Shown here one piece after another: positions 1 to 11,586 of a stretch of 64,000 nucleotides of DNA. Every line of letters starts with the position of its first letter. Within the stretch, counting starts at the first letter, position 1. The translations under genes were made by a program, and so were the position numbers. Origin of the DNA: Butyriboletus loyo (taxonomy: Eukaryota; Basidiomycota; Agaricomycetes; Boletales; Boletaceae); contig JBBPSI010000036.1 in NCBI GenBank assembly GCA_038093515.1, forward strand, positions 1 to 64,000, given 5' to 3'. Below the pieces are notes generated by a model. That model searched no databases. It was not told the DNA's origin and saw nothing but the letters and a program-made list of their open reading frames with translations.

Positions 1-602
1 CTTCGCGTGGTAAGTTCTCACACAAAGGGTTTGCGATCAGGTTGACAACTAACTGTCACTTCTTTGCCGCCGCTTGTGGCAAAGGTTACAGCTAGCTGTA
101 AAGGAAGAATTTTCGGCCACAACACCCATTGATTGGATAACGGACCACCGTGAGTGTGACCCCTACTACGTGTCGCAAAACCCCGTAACCATTCACAACG
201 TAAAGGCTCCAGCTTTATCATTCTGGTTTGGACGCAACCCTTTGCTTCTGAGAACAAATTTCCCCGTAGAGGCGATCCAGAGGTTGAAACATCTCTATCA
301 TAGTTCGACAGCGCATACGCCATGCGAATTCATTAGACACCAGGGTCAGTACAATGATCAAGAGCATGAATCCAACACCAATGCAAGTACCGCTCTGTAT
401 AAAAATTCTTCACTGAATTAGTTGTGCGATCCAATCACATAAGTATGCGAATTACCATCGAACCTTCCCCGGGCCGGAGCTCAAGGTACACAGACACTGC
501 GGGCCCCCGCGGTTATGCCTCTGCTTCCCTGTCAGGTTAAGGTGATACGTTGTACGGCAGGTCTGTCAGACAAACCCATATCAGACGGAGCAATTGGCTG
601 CT
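1..602. other. intergenic, no supported gene
   Basis: No reading frame here has an ATG start and a recognisable family. The open frames on both strands overlap each other, start at TTG-type codons and show no domain. The right end probably holds the promoter and 5' leader of the arrestin-like gene. Confidence 0.5.
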
Positions 603-2352
603 ATGGTCGCAGGTGAAGTTCGTCTCTCTCGTTTCGTGCACCCTACATTCTGGGCTCAAGATGATACCCCTCAAGCCTTCCCTTCTCATTCAATCTCCAG
701 CAGTGTCCTCAAACCACGTACAGGCTGCGAGACTCGAGAGGAGGCCCACTTCTTCTCATTCATACACTTCGTCCTCCCGGTAGGAGAGAATCATACGCCA
801 GAGAAAATCCACTCAGCCAGGTCCTCTAGCTCCTTACTTTTGGATATGCAAATATATAGCCCTTCTGTTAAAATGGTAAAGCGGCCTGGGCTAGAGACCT
901 TGCAACCTCAACCGGTGTTTTGTGACGAGGATAAGATCGAAGGAAGGATCATGCTTGATCCCAGCTGCTCCGAGAACGGTCGCTTAACGATCTCTGTATG
1001 TTTCCCACTAAATTCGTTCCTTTTCTCGGCTGATAAATGGTCAGCTGGAAGGAGTCTTTGAATATTCACCTGCTGGGAACAATTCAGACGACGACGAGTA
1101 TCCTCGTAACCCGAAAATCAGGAAACACCGACATGTATTCTTGTCTTCATCAGCTACTATTCCTATCTCATCTGTCCCTGATCCTCGGTCAACTATCCGT
1201 AAGGTGCTCAGTGTTCGCAAGCGACCTAGTTCATCAAGCCTGAACAGTCCTACGTGGCGTTCTTGCGAATTCAGCTTCGAACCTCTTCGTGGATCTCGGC
1301 CTGGCGAGGAGGTGCCGCCGACGTTCTCATCCAAGGCTCCTCCTGGTAATTTGCGAGGACAGTCACGCAAGGAGGAACTCGAGGTCGCGTACCGTATCGC
1401 GGCGATCTGGGAAGCATCTGACGAATCTCAGCCCAAAGCTGTGTACGTCGGTAGTAGCATGCAAGATAAGCTTCAATCTGATCATTTCGTCCCAGATTAA
1501 AAGCACCTGTATTGTTCCAACCGGCCACCGATTTCCAATCCTTTGATGGTTCCGCTATGGAACCGAAATCTTGGCTAGAAATTTCTTTGATTCCAGAACG
1601 TCCAATTCCGTTCGACTGTGTGGTGAGTGAATATATCGCTTCATTTTCAAGGATGAAACTGATGGTGCTCGTCACAGGTGACACTTCCCTGGCCCCAATC
1701 ATTTTCTCGCTGTAGTTTTATCCCATATTTTGTTGTATTCGCAACGAACACTAGATCACCATATCTAATCAAGGAGATCGCTACTGATGCAACGATAGCT
1801 GTATCACTTATCCGCAAAATTACCATAACCCCACGACGCACGCTGCAATCAGTGACTCTTCCCGAAAAACCACCTGCCAGTGATGAGTCGGACAGCCCAA
1901 CATCCCCTTTCGTACCTCGCTCTAGGCTCCTCAGACAATCGATCAAGACATTCACTCGATCTTCCACTCAAGGGGAGTTCTTTTCTACAGATAAACCTCT
2001 ACCCGAACGCCTACAGGAGGCTTTCTCCGTATCACGAACGCTGGAGACGCAGCTCTCCATTGGTTTCCAAAAACGTCCCCGGGCGAACGGTGTGTCGCAG
2101 AATTTACCTGATGGACTCTGCAAGGGGAAAATGCAACTGTCCAAGGATATGCTGCCTAGTGTGGACGGGCCTGGAATGAGTCTCAAGGTGAGGACCGTCG
2201 CTATGCACGGCGATGGAGCACTGTATCTTACTTATTATTATAGTATTACCTCGACGTTTCTGTCTCAGTTGGGCAAGACGGCGCAAGGGCGTGCGTTCCC
2301 ATCAGGGTTTATTAACCCTCTCTTCCCGATCTCCTCCTCGGGAGAACTCTAG
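603..2352 (+). CDS. arrestin-like (alpha-arrestin type) protein
   Basis: About 500 residues in roughly five exons; visible introns at about 996-1044, 1448-1495, 1624-1678 and 2188-2268 (the last is a multiple of three and could be retained). The spliced product reads as an arrestin N-terminal-like domain. An early strand holds FCDEDKIEGRIML. It is followed by LEGVFEYS, then YRIAAIWEAS, a PVLFQPATDFQSFDG segment, SWLEISLIPERPIPF and SRCSFIPYFVVFATNTRSP. Families of this type act as adaptors in endocytic sorting and ubiquitination of membrane proteins. A Ser-rich C-terminal tail follows with no clear PPxY motif, so the adaptor role is inference. The start is the first ATG in frame at 603; an upstream exon cannot be excluded. 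Partner and cargo are unknown. Confidence 0.75.
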
Positions 2353-3522
2353 AAAGCATCCCAGTTGGTTTCAAGGTGGCAGCGTTGCTACTTTTATTTT
2401 ATTTTATGCATGTATTTCAATCTCGGCTCATGCTCAGGTTACGCTCTCGCGTATCATTATCTAGATGGCTTATTAGGCATTGTAAAGCATGTATGTCTCT
2501 GAACTCGGTCAATACATACATACTACATTTTCCTCGTTCTTCATGACTCTTGCGTACGATCGATTTATGAGTCAAGGCTCGCAGTCAGACGAACAAGTTT
2601 CTAAATACAGTATGATAGCTCTCAACCCGCGACACAACGAGTATCAAGATGGTTGAAGAAAAAAACCGTGGCGTATAGAATAACCCGTGACGGGCTACAA
2701 TCCGTGGCAATGAAATGCACAGCAGCTTAACCTACAGGCCAAAATTTTGTCGTACCACCGAACATCGTCTCTATACCAACTCGTTCCAATGGTCGATGAT
2801 TAGCATGGCGGACAATCTGATCGAGTGGTCCGCACGCATGTCCTCACCATCAGGCTGCAACACGACGGCAGAACAAGATCAACAACGACATCGGACAAAC
2901 TTCGTCAAAGCGTCTCGTGGGGGTGACTATGATCCTCAACGACAAATTTTAAGAGTGTGCTCGGAGTCATACATTGGCCTTGTCCGAGTCAAACACATGC
3001 CACATTTCTCGGTTCTCTGAACATTCGTATCCAGCTGGCAACCAGGACATCCATGCGTTTGTCATTGCAGCGGTGGGGGGCGATATGTGCAACCCGGCTT
3101 GGGGTACTTGACTCACTGGCTCGAGGACTATAATCGATTGCTCGAACAAACCTGTTGTAATTCCTCGTTAGCAAAGGAAGAGGTTATTAGGACTAAGACC
3201 TAGTAGACGTGTCCAATAGTCCAAGTATGTCCAGTGGTAAACTCCCGTAAGGCTGAGCTTGACACGCCCGTGTGCACAGCCCATTCAAAACTCAGAGACG
3301 TTCGGAGTTCCAGTCTGTGATGGCTCACCGTCTGGTCGATTACCAAATTCGGCAGCTAACAACATTCGCGCCACCATTCAATCAGACTGGTGTGTTTTGG
3401 TTTCACCTCAAGTTCATCAAGTTTCAGGAATTCTCGCAAGTCATCACTTGGTGCTTCTGCGCAAGCATCTGAACGAATCCATCAGGTCGACCAACAAGTG
3501 GAACTACGCAAAGACGGGCACG
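2353..3522. other. intergenic, no supported gene
   Basis: About 1.2 kb between the arrestin-like gene and VPS16, both on the plus strand. Open frames are short, with no domain or signal peptide. The right part must include the VPS16 promoter. Confidence 0.5.
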
Positions 3523-6500
3523 ATGGACTCCACTGTCGAACACCCGACGACTACTTGGGAAGCAATGCCCGAAGGAAACGTGTTCTATCGACGCTTACAG
3601 CTCTATTCAATACCAGGGAAACTTCCCAACTTGAGCGACTTCATCGTCGCTGGGTGCCGAAACGGTGGACCCATCGGTGCGTGTGCGGCGCCCATTTGCA
3701 AGCGACAGTTGTACGACCCGCGCATATTAATTTCGCCCCCTCTTACTGTCCTACAGCGCTCATGCCTGACACGTCGAAGATAATTGCGATCGGTCGTGCT
3801 GGTCCTGCTTTCTCGAGGTCTCAGATTCAAGTATTTTCTTCCGGGGGCGAAGGGTTACTGTTACTCAATGTGGATGTTCTGCTGCTCCTACACTTTAAGC
3901 GACGATAGCTAACGAGCTAGTGGACAGTGGGATCAGGGAAGAATCATTCGGTTTGGATGGACTGCCGACGAACGGTTGGTAGTGCTCAACGAAGAGGGTG
4001 TCTATCGATCATATGACCTCCAAGGCGACTATCAACAACATTCCCTTGGATCAGAGGCCGCAGAAATAGGGATAATAGATGCTCGGATCCATGAGAATGG
4101 CTTAGTGGCTCTAACGGGTTCATTGGCGCTCCTGGAGCTCAAGGATTGGCAAGGCGGCAAGCCACTCACGTTGGCGAATCCTGGTGTGTGGGGGGTGGTG
4201 TGTCTCTGTGTGTTTTATATGGGGGACTGAAACGGCCGAACGAACAGGATTGTCCGAGCCACCGCATGCGTGGGCTATCATTCCACCTGACCAGAACATC
4301 TCGCGGCACGTCGAGGTGTTGCTGTCGCTGGAAGCGACGATTCTGGCTGTCGATAACTTGGAGAGTATGGACCAGCGTGTAGCGCGCGGACCGTTCTCGA
4401 AGGTATCTCCGTCGCCGAACGGCAAGTTGTTGGCGCTCTTGAACTACAATAATCTTTTATGGGTCGTCTCGACCGACTTTCAACGCAGTCTCGCAGAATT
4501 TGATACTCAGACAGCTGGCGCGGAGGGTCCGGTCCACCAAGTCGAATGGTGCGGGAACGATGCCATTCTCGTCACGTGGGACAATCTCGCGTTCTTGGTT
4601 GGGCCTTCCGGAGACACATTGCGGTGCGTCGCCGTGCGAATCTAAATGATCGCGAGGAAAAGTCATGGGATGTCACAGGTATTTCTATTCTGGAGCGACG
4701 TTTGCAGTCACAGAACTCGACGGCGTGCGCGTCATTGGCCAAGAAGTCTCTGATTTCATACAGAAAGTGCCCGGTATGGATGAACGCTCAGATGGACGAC
4801 ACTTCAACAGAACTAATCCCACCGCTAGTATCGTCGGTGTCTGTTTTCCGACCTGGTTCGACATCTCCGTCTGCGATATTGTTTGACGCATGGGAGAACT
4901 TCACCCGGCGTTCGTCCAAAGCAGACGAGAGCATTCGGAGCATTCGACCTGAGCTTGCAGCGGCTGTCAACGAATGTATCGACGCTGCAGGCCACGAATG
5001 GGAACCATACTGGCAACGCCGGCTTCTTGGTGTCAGTCCCCCTCATGACCTTGGAATTTGTATTTCTTTTGACGAGCAGTGAAAATGATCAGGCGGCTAA
5101 GTTTGGTTGGGGATTCTTGGATCTCTACAACCCTGGTGATTTTGTTGCGATGGGGCAGGCACTGAAGGTCTTGAACTCGGTGAGGTTCTACGAGATAGGG
5201 ATACCGTTGACCTATTCCCAGTAAGTAAAAAAAAGTCTCATATTTTTGCCATCTTACTGATGGGTCGTACGCGTCAAGATACCAATATTTGTCCTCGATG
5301 CATCTCATCACCCGGCTGACGTCGAGGAATTTGCACCTTCTCGCCCTTCGAGTCTCGTCGTACCTCTCACTCAAGGCGGACGTCGTATTGAAGCACTGGG
5401 CCAGTGCCAAGATTGCCCGCTCGAAATCCTCCGCCACGGATGCCGAAGACGAGGAATTGTGCAAGGTGATCGTCGACAAGTTCGAGAAACTGGGAAAGGG
5501 TGCGGTGAGTTATGCAGACATTGCGCGTCGTGCATGGGAGGTCGGCAGGGCGGGTCTCGCGACCAAGGTAAGCACGCGCTTCATTGTTTTCTTCATGGTT
5601 CACCCCGCCGTCGTTTTTGCCAATGTCGAACTTGCCCCCCAAGCTTCTGGACCACGAGACACGCGCTTCGGATCAGGTACCGCTCTTATTGACGATGAAG
5701 GAAGATAAGTTGGCGTTGTTGAAGGCGGTTGATAGTGGGGACACCGAACTTGGTGCGTGTGTGTTTGTATCGTTCTGTGGCGCGTGGAGTTGCTAAGTGT
5801 TTCAGTGTACCATGTTCTATTGCACTTGCACAAGCGGCTTCCGCTTGGCTCCTTCTTCCGTCTGATCGAGGACGGGGGAGAACACCTTATACTTGCCAGC
5901 AGGCTACTCCAAGTGTATGCTCGGGAGCAAAACAGAGAAATGCTACGCGATTTCTATTATAGTGACGACAGAAGAGTGGAAAGCGCGGTGCTGGCGCTGG
6001 AAGAAGCAAGCCAAATGACGGTGCGTGTGTCTGGCGTTCGTCAATCCTCGTTTGCGTTCGTAATCAGGCAATGTATAGGATCAGACAGCCACGATCACGT
6101 CTGTCAAGGCTGCGGGGAAGTTCTTTTCCGAGGACAAGGATCGCAGCTTTGAAGCCAAGGTGCGTTTGGATTCCGAAGACTGAAATGAAGAGCATCAATT
6201 TGTCGGAATTGCAGATGATGGACGAGAGCGCACGTCTGCTTGCGATGCAACAACAGCTCGAAAAGGACTCGGATGGCAAAGTCAAATTCTTTGGGCAGAG
6301 CGTCTCCGAGACGATACGTACCTGTCTCATGAACGGGATGAGCAAGAAAGCAGACAAGGTTAAGAGCGAGTTCAAGGTTCCCGACAAACGGTGGGTCGAT
6401 TTGTTCCTTGTGCTAGAGGTCGTCTGGATTGGAATGTCAGTCTCAATGCCATCTTTTTTTCGACGTAGATTTTGGTATACAAAACTGCATGCGTTGACGG

Positions 6501-6858
6501 CCCTTGGGGACTTTGACGGTCTCGACGCGTTTGCGCGATCGAGACGGAGTCCGATTGGGTACGAGCCGTTCGTTCGACATCTCGTCACGGCTGGGCATCT
6601 CAAAGAGGCTGCGAGCTACGTCATACGATGTGATGCACCCAAGAGGGTGGAATTGTATGTGCTTTGCGAGGACTGGCGTACGGCCGGGAGAGAGTGCAAG
6701 GAGCGAGGCGACAAGAAAGGATTGGAGTATGTCCCTTTGTCGTATCATTTATGGGCGAGTCGTCATACTGATGACTTTGATCAAGAGCACTGAAGAAACA
6801 ATGTCCAAATTCGTTGATCGCACGAGAACTGGATGTCCTAAGTGCCTCGATGAAGTGA
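3523..6858 (+). CDS. VPS16: VPS16, core subunit of HOPS/CORVET tethering complexes
   Basis: Class C Vps protein of about 850 residues in about 14 exons. It acts on endosome and vacuole membranes, where HOPS and CORVET tether membranes and chaperone SNARE assembly. The N-terminal half is the VPS16 propeller: FYRRLQLYS near residue 20, [10 protein letters not shown] near 45, then [19 protein letters not shown] and [16 protein letters not shown]. The C-terminal VPS16 solenoid begins near [10 protein letters not shown] and includes [34 protein letters not shown] and [19 protein letters not shown]. The start ATG at 3523 puts the conserved N terminus within 20 residues. The stop is 153 bases from the stop of the convergent methyltransferase gene. 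All exons join in frame at GT..AG sites, so the gene looks intact. Confidence 0.93.
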
Positions 6859-7011
6859 GGGTAGCGCGACGAGACGTTTTGCCCCTCGTCTTTTCTTTGT
6901 TGCGTGTTGCCTGCACTTCTTGACGTTCCGTTGTCTTCTGATCTATGATGACCCGGTCCACGAGAGACCAGGGTCGAAAAGAAAAAGCGTTCCGCATTCG
7001 TTCTACATGAT

Positions 7012-8466
7012 TCATCGGGTCCATCCGATTCGATAGTATACATACACTACATCATCATCTGTGCGGCTCCTCTCAAACCACCCATCCCTATAAGCTTCGC
7101 AAACGATGGAATCTTTCAAGAGAATGGTAAGCTCTCGCTGTGATCCTTCCGAGCCACGACCCTTGGAGCCAAACACCTCTTCGACCGTGCTGGACTCGAA
7201 CGTATGTGTTGCCCGGAGTGGGATGACGAGGTGAAAGACGGGATCCTCATTCAAACCGTCTGGATATGCGAGGAGAGACGTGAGGCAATCACGTATCCAA
7301 ACAGCATGCCGAGCTTCGTAGACAATGTCCGCGCCAAAAACGAGATCGAATGGGGTTGACAAGACATCGGGGATAGGTAACATCTCTGTCGTCGATGAAA
7401 ACGAGGACCAATCGAGAGGACGACTGTGGACGACGATCGCTGCCTGGGTGTCGTTTTCGTCTGAGGGGGCGGCAGTGGGGAAGTTGACATCAATGTTGGA
7501 CTGGAGGTTGGCTAGTACGGCGGGGTAAAAGTCTGTGAGGACGATGGTCGCTCGAGGGTGGTGGGTCGTATTTGAGTTCGGGCCTTGAGCCTTGCAGGGA
7601 GGCAACGACGCCTGCAGGAGTTTCGCTGCCGTCAAGCCGACTAACCCAGTACCTGCGCCCAGCTCGAGGATGCGGAGAGGCCGCCCCGGAGCAGAGCCGC
7701 TCAGTGGTGGGCGACCATCATCATACACATCGAGACCATCACGACCCGCAGACGGACGCAACCGCGTACCAGTCAAGCACCCGAGACCAAATCGATCGGG
7801 ACGTTCTGCGATCATCTCTGCAAGTACACATGCCCCTCCCCATGTCTGTGCCCCGACGCTCGCGTAATCGTGATTGTCCAGGGGAATGTCTGTCAGGTCG
7901 ACGTGGACTGCCCGAGGGATGATGAGCTTGTCCGTGTCGGCGTCGTCGATGCTACCGACCATTGGTGGTGGTGGTAGTACGGGGGATTGGAAAGAGAATC
8001 GACGGCGGAGTTTGGGTGCGGCGGCGACGCCGGCACAGGTTGCGAGGAGGGAGGCTGCTTGTTGGATGAGGGTGTCGGTGTCGATGGGGAGATCGGGGTC
8101 GGACAACGACGAGGGGGGTTGGGTGCCATTGTTAGTGATAGCGTGGATGGTTATGGGACTGGGGGTGGGTGTTGACGATGAACATTGCTCTTGCCGAGCA
8201 TCGAGTTGGGCGATGAGTACCGTGAGCCAGCGGATCGCGTAGGCGCGCTCGAAAGCGTCGAATTGGATATGTTGGACGTCGTCGTCGTTATGGGGTGACA
8301 AGATTAGACAGAGTGAATTGCCTTCCTGGAGTCGGAGTCTGCGAGAGCCGCGTACTTGAGGACGATAGAGCGATTGGAGGTATTGGAGGGAGTCGAAGAG
8401 CTGTGTGGACGTGAACGTGGCGATCTTGGCGATGGGCGGAAGACGCGACGTCGGCGGTTGGATCAT
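7012..8466 (-). CDS. seven-beta-strand protein methyltransferase (METTL21/FAM86-like)
   Basis: Single-exon frame of 484 residues from the first ATG at 8466. The C-terminal half carries the Methyltransf_16 signature: motif I ILELGAGTGLVGLTAAKLL, an acidic strand end TDFYPAVLANLQSNID, and the post-I block FGADIVYEARHAVWI. In this family these regions bind S-adenosylmethionine, and substrates are often lysines of translation factors or chaperones; the substrate here cannot be told. The first 240 residues are poorly conserved, with Ser/Thr/Pro-rich stretches. The start codon lies only 12 bases from the start codon of the divergent neighbour. Confidence 0.8.
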   Translation of the reverse strand: MIQPPTSRLPPIAKIATFTSTQLFDSLQYLQSLYRPQVRGSRRLRLQEGNSLCLILSPHNDDDVQHIQFDAFERAYAIRWLTVLIAQLDARQEQCSSSTPTPSPITIHAITNNGTQPPSSLSDPDLPIDTDTLIQQAASLLATCAGVAAAPKLRRRFSFQSPVLPPPPMVGSIDDADTDKLIIPRAVHVDLTDIPLDNHDYASVGAQTWGGACVLAEMIAERPDRFGLGCLTGTRLRPSAGRDGLDVYDDGRPPLSGSAPGRPLRILELGAGTGLVGLTAAKLLQASLPPCKAQGPNSNTTHHPRATIVLTDFYPAVLANLQSNIDVNFPTAAPSDENDTQAAIVVHSRPLDWSSFSSTTEMLPIPDVLSTPFDLVFGADIVYEARHAVWIRDCLTSLLAYPDGLNEDPVFHLVIPLRATHTFESSTVEEVFGSKGRGSEGSQRELTILLKDSIVCEAYRDGWFERSRTDDDVVYVYYRIGWTR

Positions 8467-8478
8467 ATTCTTTTGATC

Positions 8479-9249
8479 ATGGACGTCGCGATGAACTTGA
8501 ACTTGAGCCAACCGTCCGCATCATCGTCCTTTGTTAGCACCGGGCCTCATGCACCCCAATCCCAGTCCTCTACGGTCTCCGCCTTCTCGAGCCTCGCGTC
8601 CATCCCGGGACCTTCGTCCAGTTTCATTTCAGCCTCGTCGTCCTTTCCGAATCTGTCTCAGGAGACGACCGGTGCTACCACCACCACCACCACCACCACC
8701 GGTTCGACCCTCGTAGACCCGAACTCACCCGAGCTGTTCAAGCAAAACACACAGATCGCCATGGAGCAGGTTGCTCGGGTGAACGCGCTCGCGCGGAGCG
8801 CGTTGAACGGCATGTACGTGCAGCCCAACACATATTCAATCGACCCTCGACCCCCCCTCTCCTTGACGCTCACGCATGAAATTTTGGGCAGACAAAACGC
8901 CTACCAGGCAGGCGTCAATCCAGCACAGACACAAGGTCAGCACCCGTGCTCTCCCCCGACGGCGCCGACGTCCGTGTATTTACCTAAAAGTCTCCCCCCA
9001 GTGGACTTGACGGCGCTCGATCAGGCGATAGACGTCCTCGCCAACGTACTCAGACAATCTGGCGTCGGCGCCTACCCACTCCCTGCACCCAACGCAGCGA
9101 GCCTGCCGACCGAGCAGCAGCTCATCGTGGACACGACCCGCGGCGTTCAGCAGTTGTACGAGTCGTTCAAACGGATGCAAGAGAGCAGCGCGGTCGTTGC
9201 CAACCTCTTGGCCGTTCCGGAGAACTTGGGACGACCAAAGGCACAGTGA
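8479..9249 (+). CDS. hypothetical protein, Ser/Thr-rich N terminus with helical C terminus
   Basis: Unspliced 256-residue frame from the ATG at 8479; a second ATG lies at 8491. I do not recognise the family. The first 75 residues are rich in Ser, with a run of eight Thr encoded by an ACC repeat near 8677. Two predicted helical segments follow: one from SPELFKQNTQIAMEQVARV to ALNGM, and one from VDLTALDQAIDVLANVLRQ onward, ending with EQQLIVDTTRGVQQLYESF and a short tail. The shape resembles a small subunit of a larger complex, but no assignment is justified. Confidence 0.6.
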   Translation: MDVAMNLNLSQPSASSSFVSTGPHAPQSQSSTVSAFSSLASIPGPSSSFISASSSFPNLSQETTGATTTTTTTTGSTLVDPNSPELFKQNTQIAMEQVARVNALARSALNGMYVQPNTYSIDPRPPLSLTLTHEILGRQNAYQAGVNPAQTQGQHPCSPPTAPTSVYLPKSLPPVDLTALDQAIDVLANVLRQSGVGAYPLPAPNAASLPTEQQLIVDTTRGVQQLYESFKRMQESSAVVANLLAVPENLGRPKAQ

Positions 9250-9508
9250 TCGCCGAGGAGGCATACACGACAGCAAGGGTCTCAGATGAGCCGGCTGGAT
9301 TTTTTTCGTTTGAAGCGGTTCGGGAATCGCCAATGTCAATTTGTCGGAAGCGGTCAGAACGGCGCCCTTACAGAATTCAATGTGCCTTGCCGTACGATCT
9401 GATGGATGGATGTATTCGAACAAAACCCAATACATTTTCATCTACACACTGAGGCCCCATTCTTGACTTGTGTCAGACACATTACCTATGCGTTTATTTT
9501 GTTACTGG

Positions 9509-10147
9509 TTATGAGGATGTCGAGTTGACATAGATGGTGCTAGAGACACACAAGACCTGTGGAAACGATGAGCGACCTCTGGTCATTAGAGTGACATGCA
9601 AAGACTTGACCTCCGAAGGGTAGAGTTTCGTGCAGGTCTGGTTCAGGTTCGGGTTATTCTGGATGAGAGTACTCTCCGGAATGTTGAACATGTCCGCGAT
9701 AGAAATACAAGTGTTCCCAGACTGCACGACGTAGGTGGTTTGGCAATCTTGGCCGGTGAGGCCCAAGCAGATGGCCTATACAAGATTTAGAGTCAGTCTT
9801 GGCCACGGTGATGGTGCCTCACCTCGCCAACTTGGAGGTTGTCACAGGCCGGGTCAATGATCCCGACATTCACAGTTGCGAGCTGGTAACTATGGATGAG
9901 CCGGTGAGTCGTCGATGCTAGCAGTGTTGACAACTCGTAGGCTTACGTGGAGGCGTTGTATTTGGCAGATATGCCATCACAAGTATCCCCGGAAACGACG
10001 GTCGCATTGCGATCGCAGTTGGGAGGAAGAGCAGCTTGGGCTACAACAAGATTGAGAAACAAGGGTGAGGGTACGACGTTGCAGCAACCACACACCCTGG
10101 AAGACGGCTGTAGCAGCGAGCGCAAAGGTGGCGAGGAGAGCAAACAT
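9509..10147 (-). CDS. small secreted protein with two LysM domains
   Basis: About 118 residues in five exons. Exon 1 (ATG at 10147) encodes a short signal peptide, MFALLATFALAATAVF. The mature chain has two LysM-like repeats: one from ATVVSGDTCDGISAKYN to the QVGEAICLG region, and one from TYVVQSGNTCISIADMFN to the end. Each shows the family pattern (V-x-S-G-D/N-T-C, later I and N-P-x-L) with paired cysteines. LysM modules bind chitin or other N-acetylglucosamine polymers. In fungi, short secreted proteins with only LysM domains are often cell-wall or host-interaction proteins; that role is inference. The last intron, near 9545-9598, is a multiple of three. Stop is at 9509. Confidence 0.75.
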
Positions 10148-11586
10148 GTCGAGAGAGAGAGAGGAGAGGACTGCCCTGTCCTCTTCAAAATGCGACAGCT
10201 TTTATACGTTCTCCAGCGAAGAATTCACGACTTCTATTTCTCTGTAGCGGCGATCACGGACTCGGGTGACTTGAAATCGAATTACCCACGACGTTGCTAC
10301 AGCGTGGGAAGGAAAACTGGGCGGATACCTAGCAACTGTGCATTGATCCGCGGTGGCCAGGTGAATTATCGCTGACGCTACTGCAGTTGCTGAGAAAGTG
10401 TAACATGCATAGGCTCGATGGCCGCCCCGTGAGTCCCCGCGGAGACCTCTGCTGGACGTGGACTGCACCCATGTTGGAGGTACTCGTCTGGTCGAATGAG
10501 TGTATGTTTGTTTCGTGCCCCACCTACGTTGTGCAATCTTGGCTCGCTGCGGTGTGCGACGCTCCCACGCGTCGCCCAAGACGTTCCCGCCGCATCAGTG
10601 TCTCCTTCTTGAGCAACAAGCGTACACCTTCTGATCCGACTCAGAGAACCTACTACACCCGCATCGCACAAGGAGTGGTTGAAGTCAGGGTACAGCAAAG
10701 GCATTGGCTGGGTGTAGTTTCGACTTCGACCGAGTGCGTACTGGATTTGCTCCTGCGCCGTCGTGCTTCGCGTTGGGAACGCCTTTCCGGTCTGTGATAC
10801 GCCCGATATGAGGCCCCTGACGCGATCTGGTAAGCCGACTCACACTTCTGGGCTTCGTTTTGAGCCGTCCATGTCGACAGGGTGGGTTCACGGATTCTAT
10901 AGGGCGTCTGGCATGCTTAGGGCCTGCACGAATCCCTCGCCTGCACCAAGCGCTTCTGCCAAATGGAGGCGGCCGTGTGCTTGGTACCACACGCTTGAGT
11001 CACCGGCCTGATGTGTAGCCCTCGTCGCGTTGAAGTCTGTAGCACTGGTGATGACTTTACGCTAGCGGCAGCGCCGCAAGCGTGTGAAAGTGCAGGCACG
11101 GACAGGCACATGCCGAAAGGCGCCGTGACTGGTCGGCCGGTGCGTGGGTCTCGCCGATCATCACGATCACTGCATCCTCCCCACCCCCCCGTCACTGACC
11201 GCCCCCTGCCCTAACGTACTGGTCCCTAAAGGATGACCTCCAAGTGGACAGTGCTCCACCCTCGTACACCGACCCAAGCCTGCCCATATTCGATATTCAA
11301 TATAGTTATTGTGGCAGTGTCTTGCAACATTCTATCCAGATTGGTAATTTGTTACAATCAATATTGATTCTTCAACATCTGAAATTCGTGAATTGGTGAC
11401 GCGAGTCCCAACTCCGCCAATCTCCAAATGGAGTATGCACTCGGTCAGAGTCGACCGAGCGGGTACTTTCGAGCATGATATGCTTCGCCAGAAATTGAGT
11501 AGTGTGACATCACACCACGTCTGTCACAAAGGACGGTTTCTACAGGATCTGTTAATCATGTCAATATGGAGTCATATAACTAGACC
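10148..11586. other. intergenic, no supported gene
   Basis: About 1.4 kb between the divergently transcribed LysM gene and CHK1, so it holds both promoters. Overlapping frames on both strands are Arg/Pro/Ser-rich shadows without a recognisable domain. The segment from about 11230 to 11400 is AT-rich. Confidence 0.5.

Noticed and set aside
74..421. 115-codon plus-strand frame at the left edge
   Set aside because: It begins at a TTG, overlaps an equally long antisense frame, and shows no domain.
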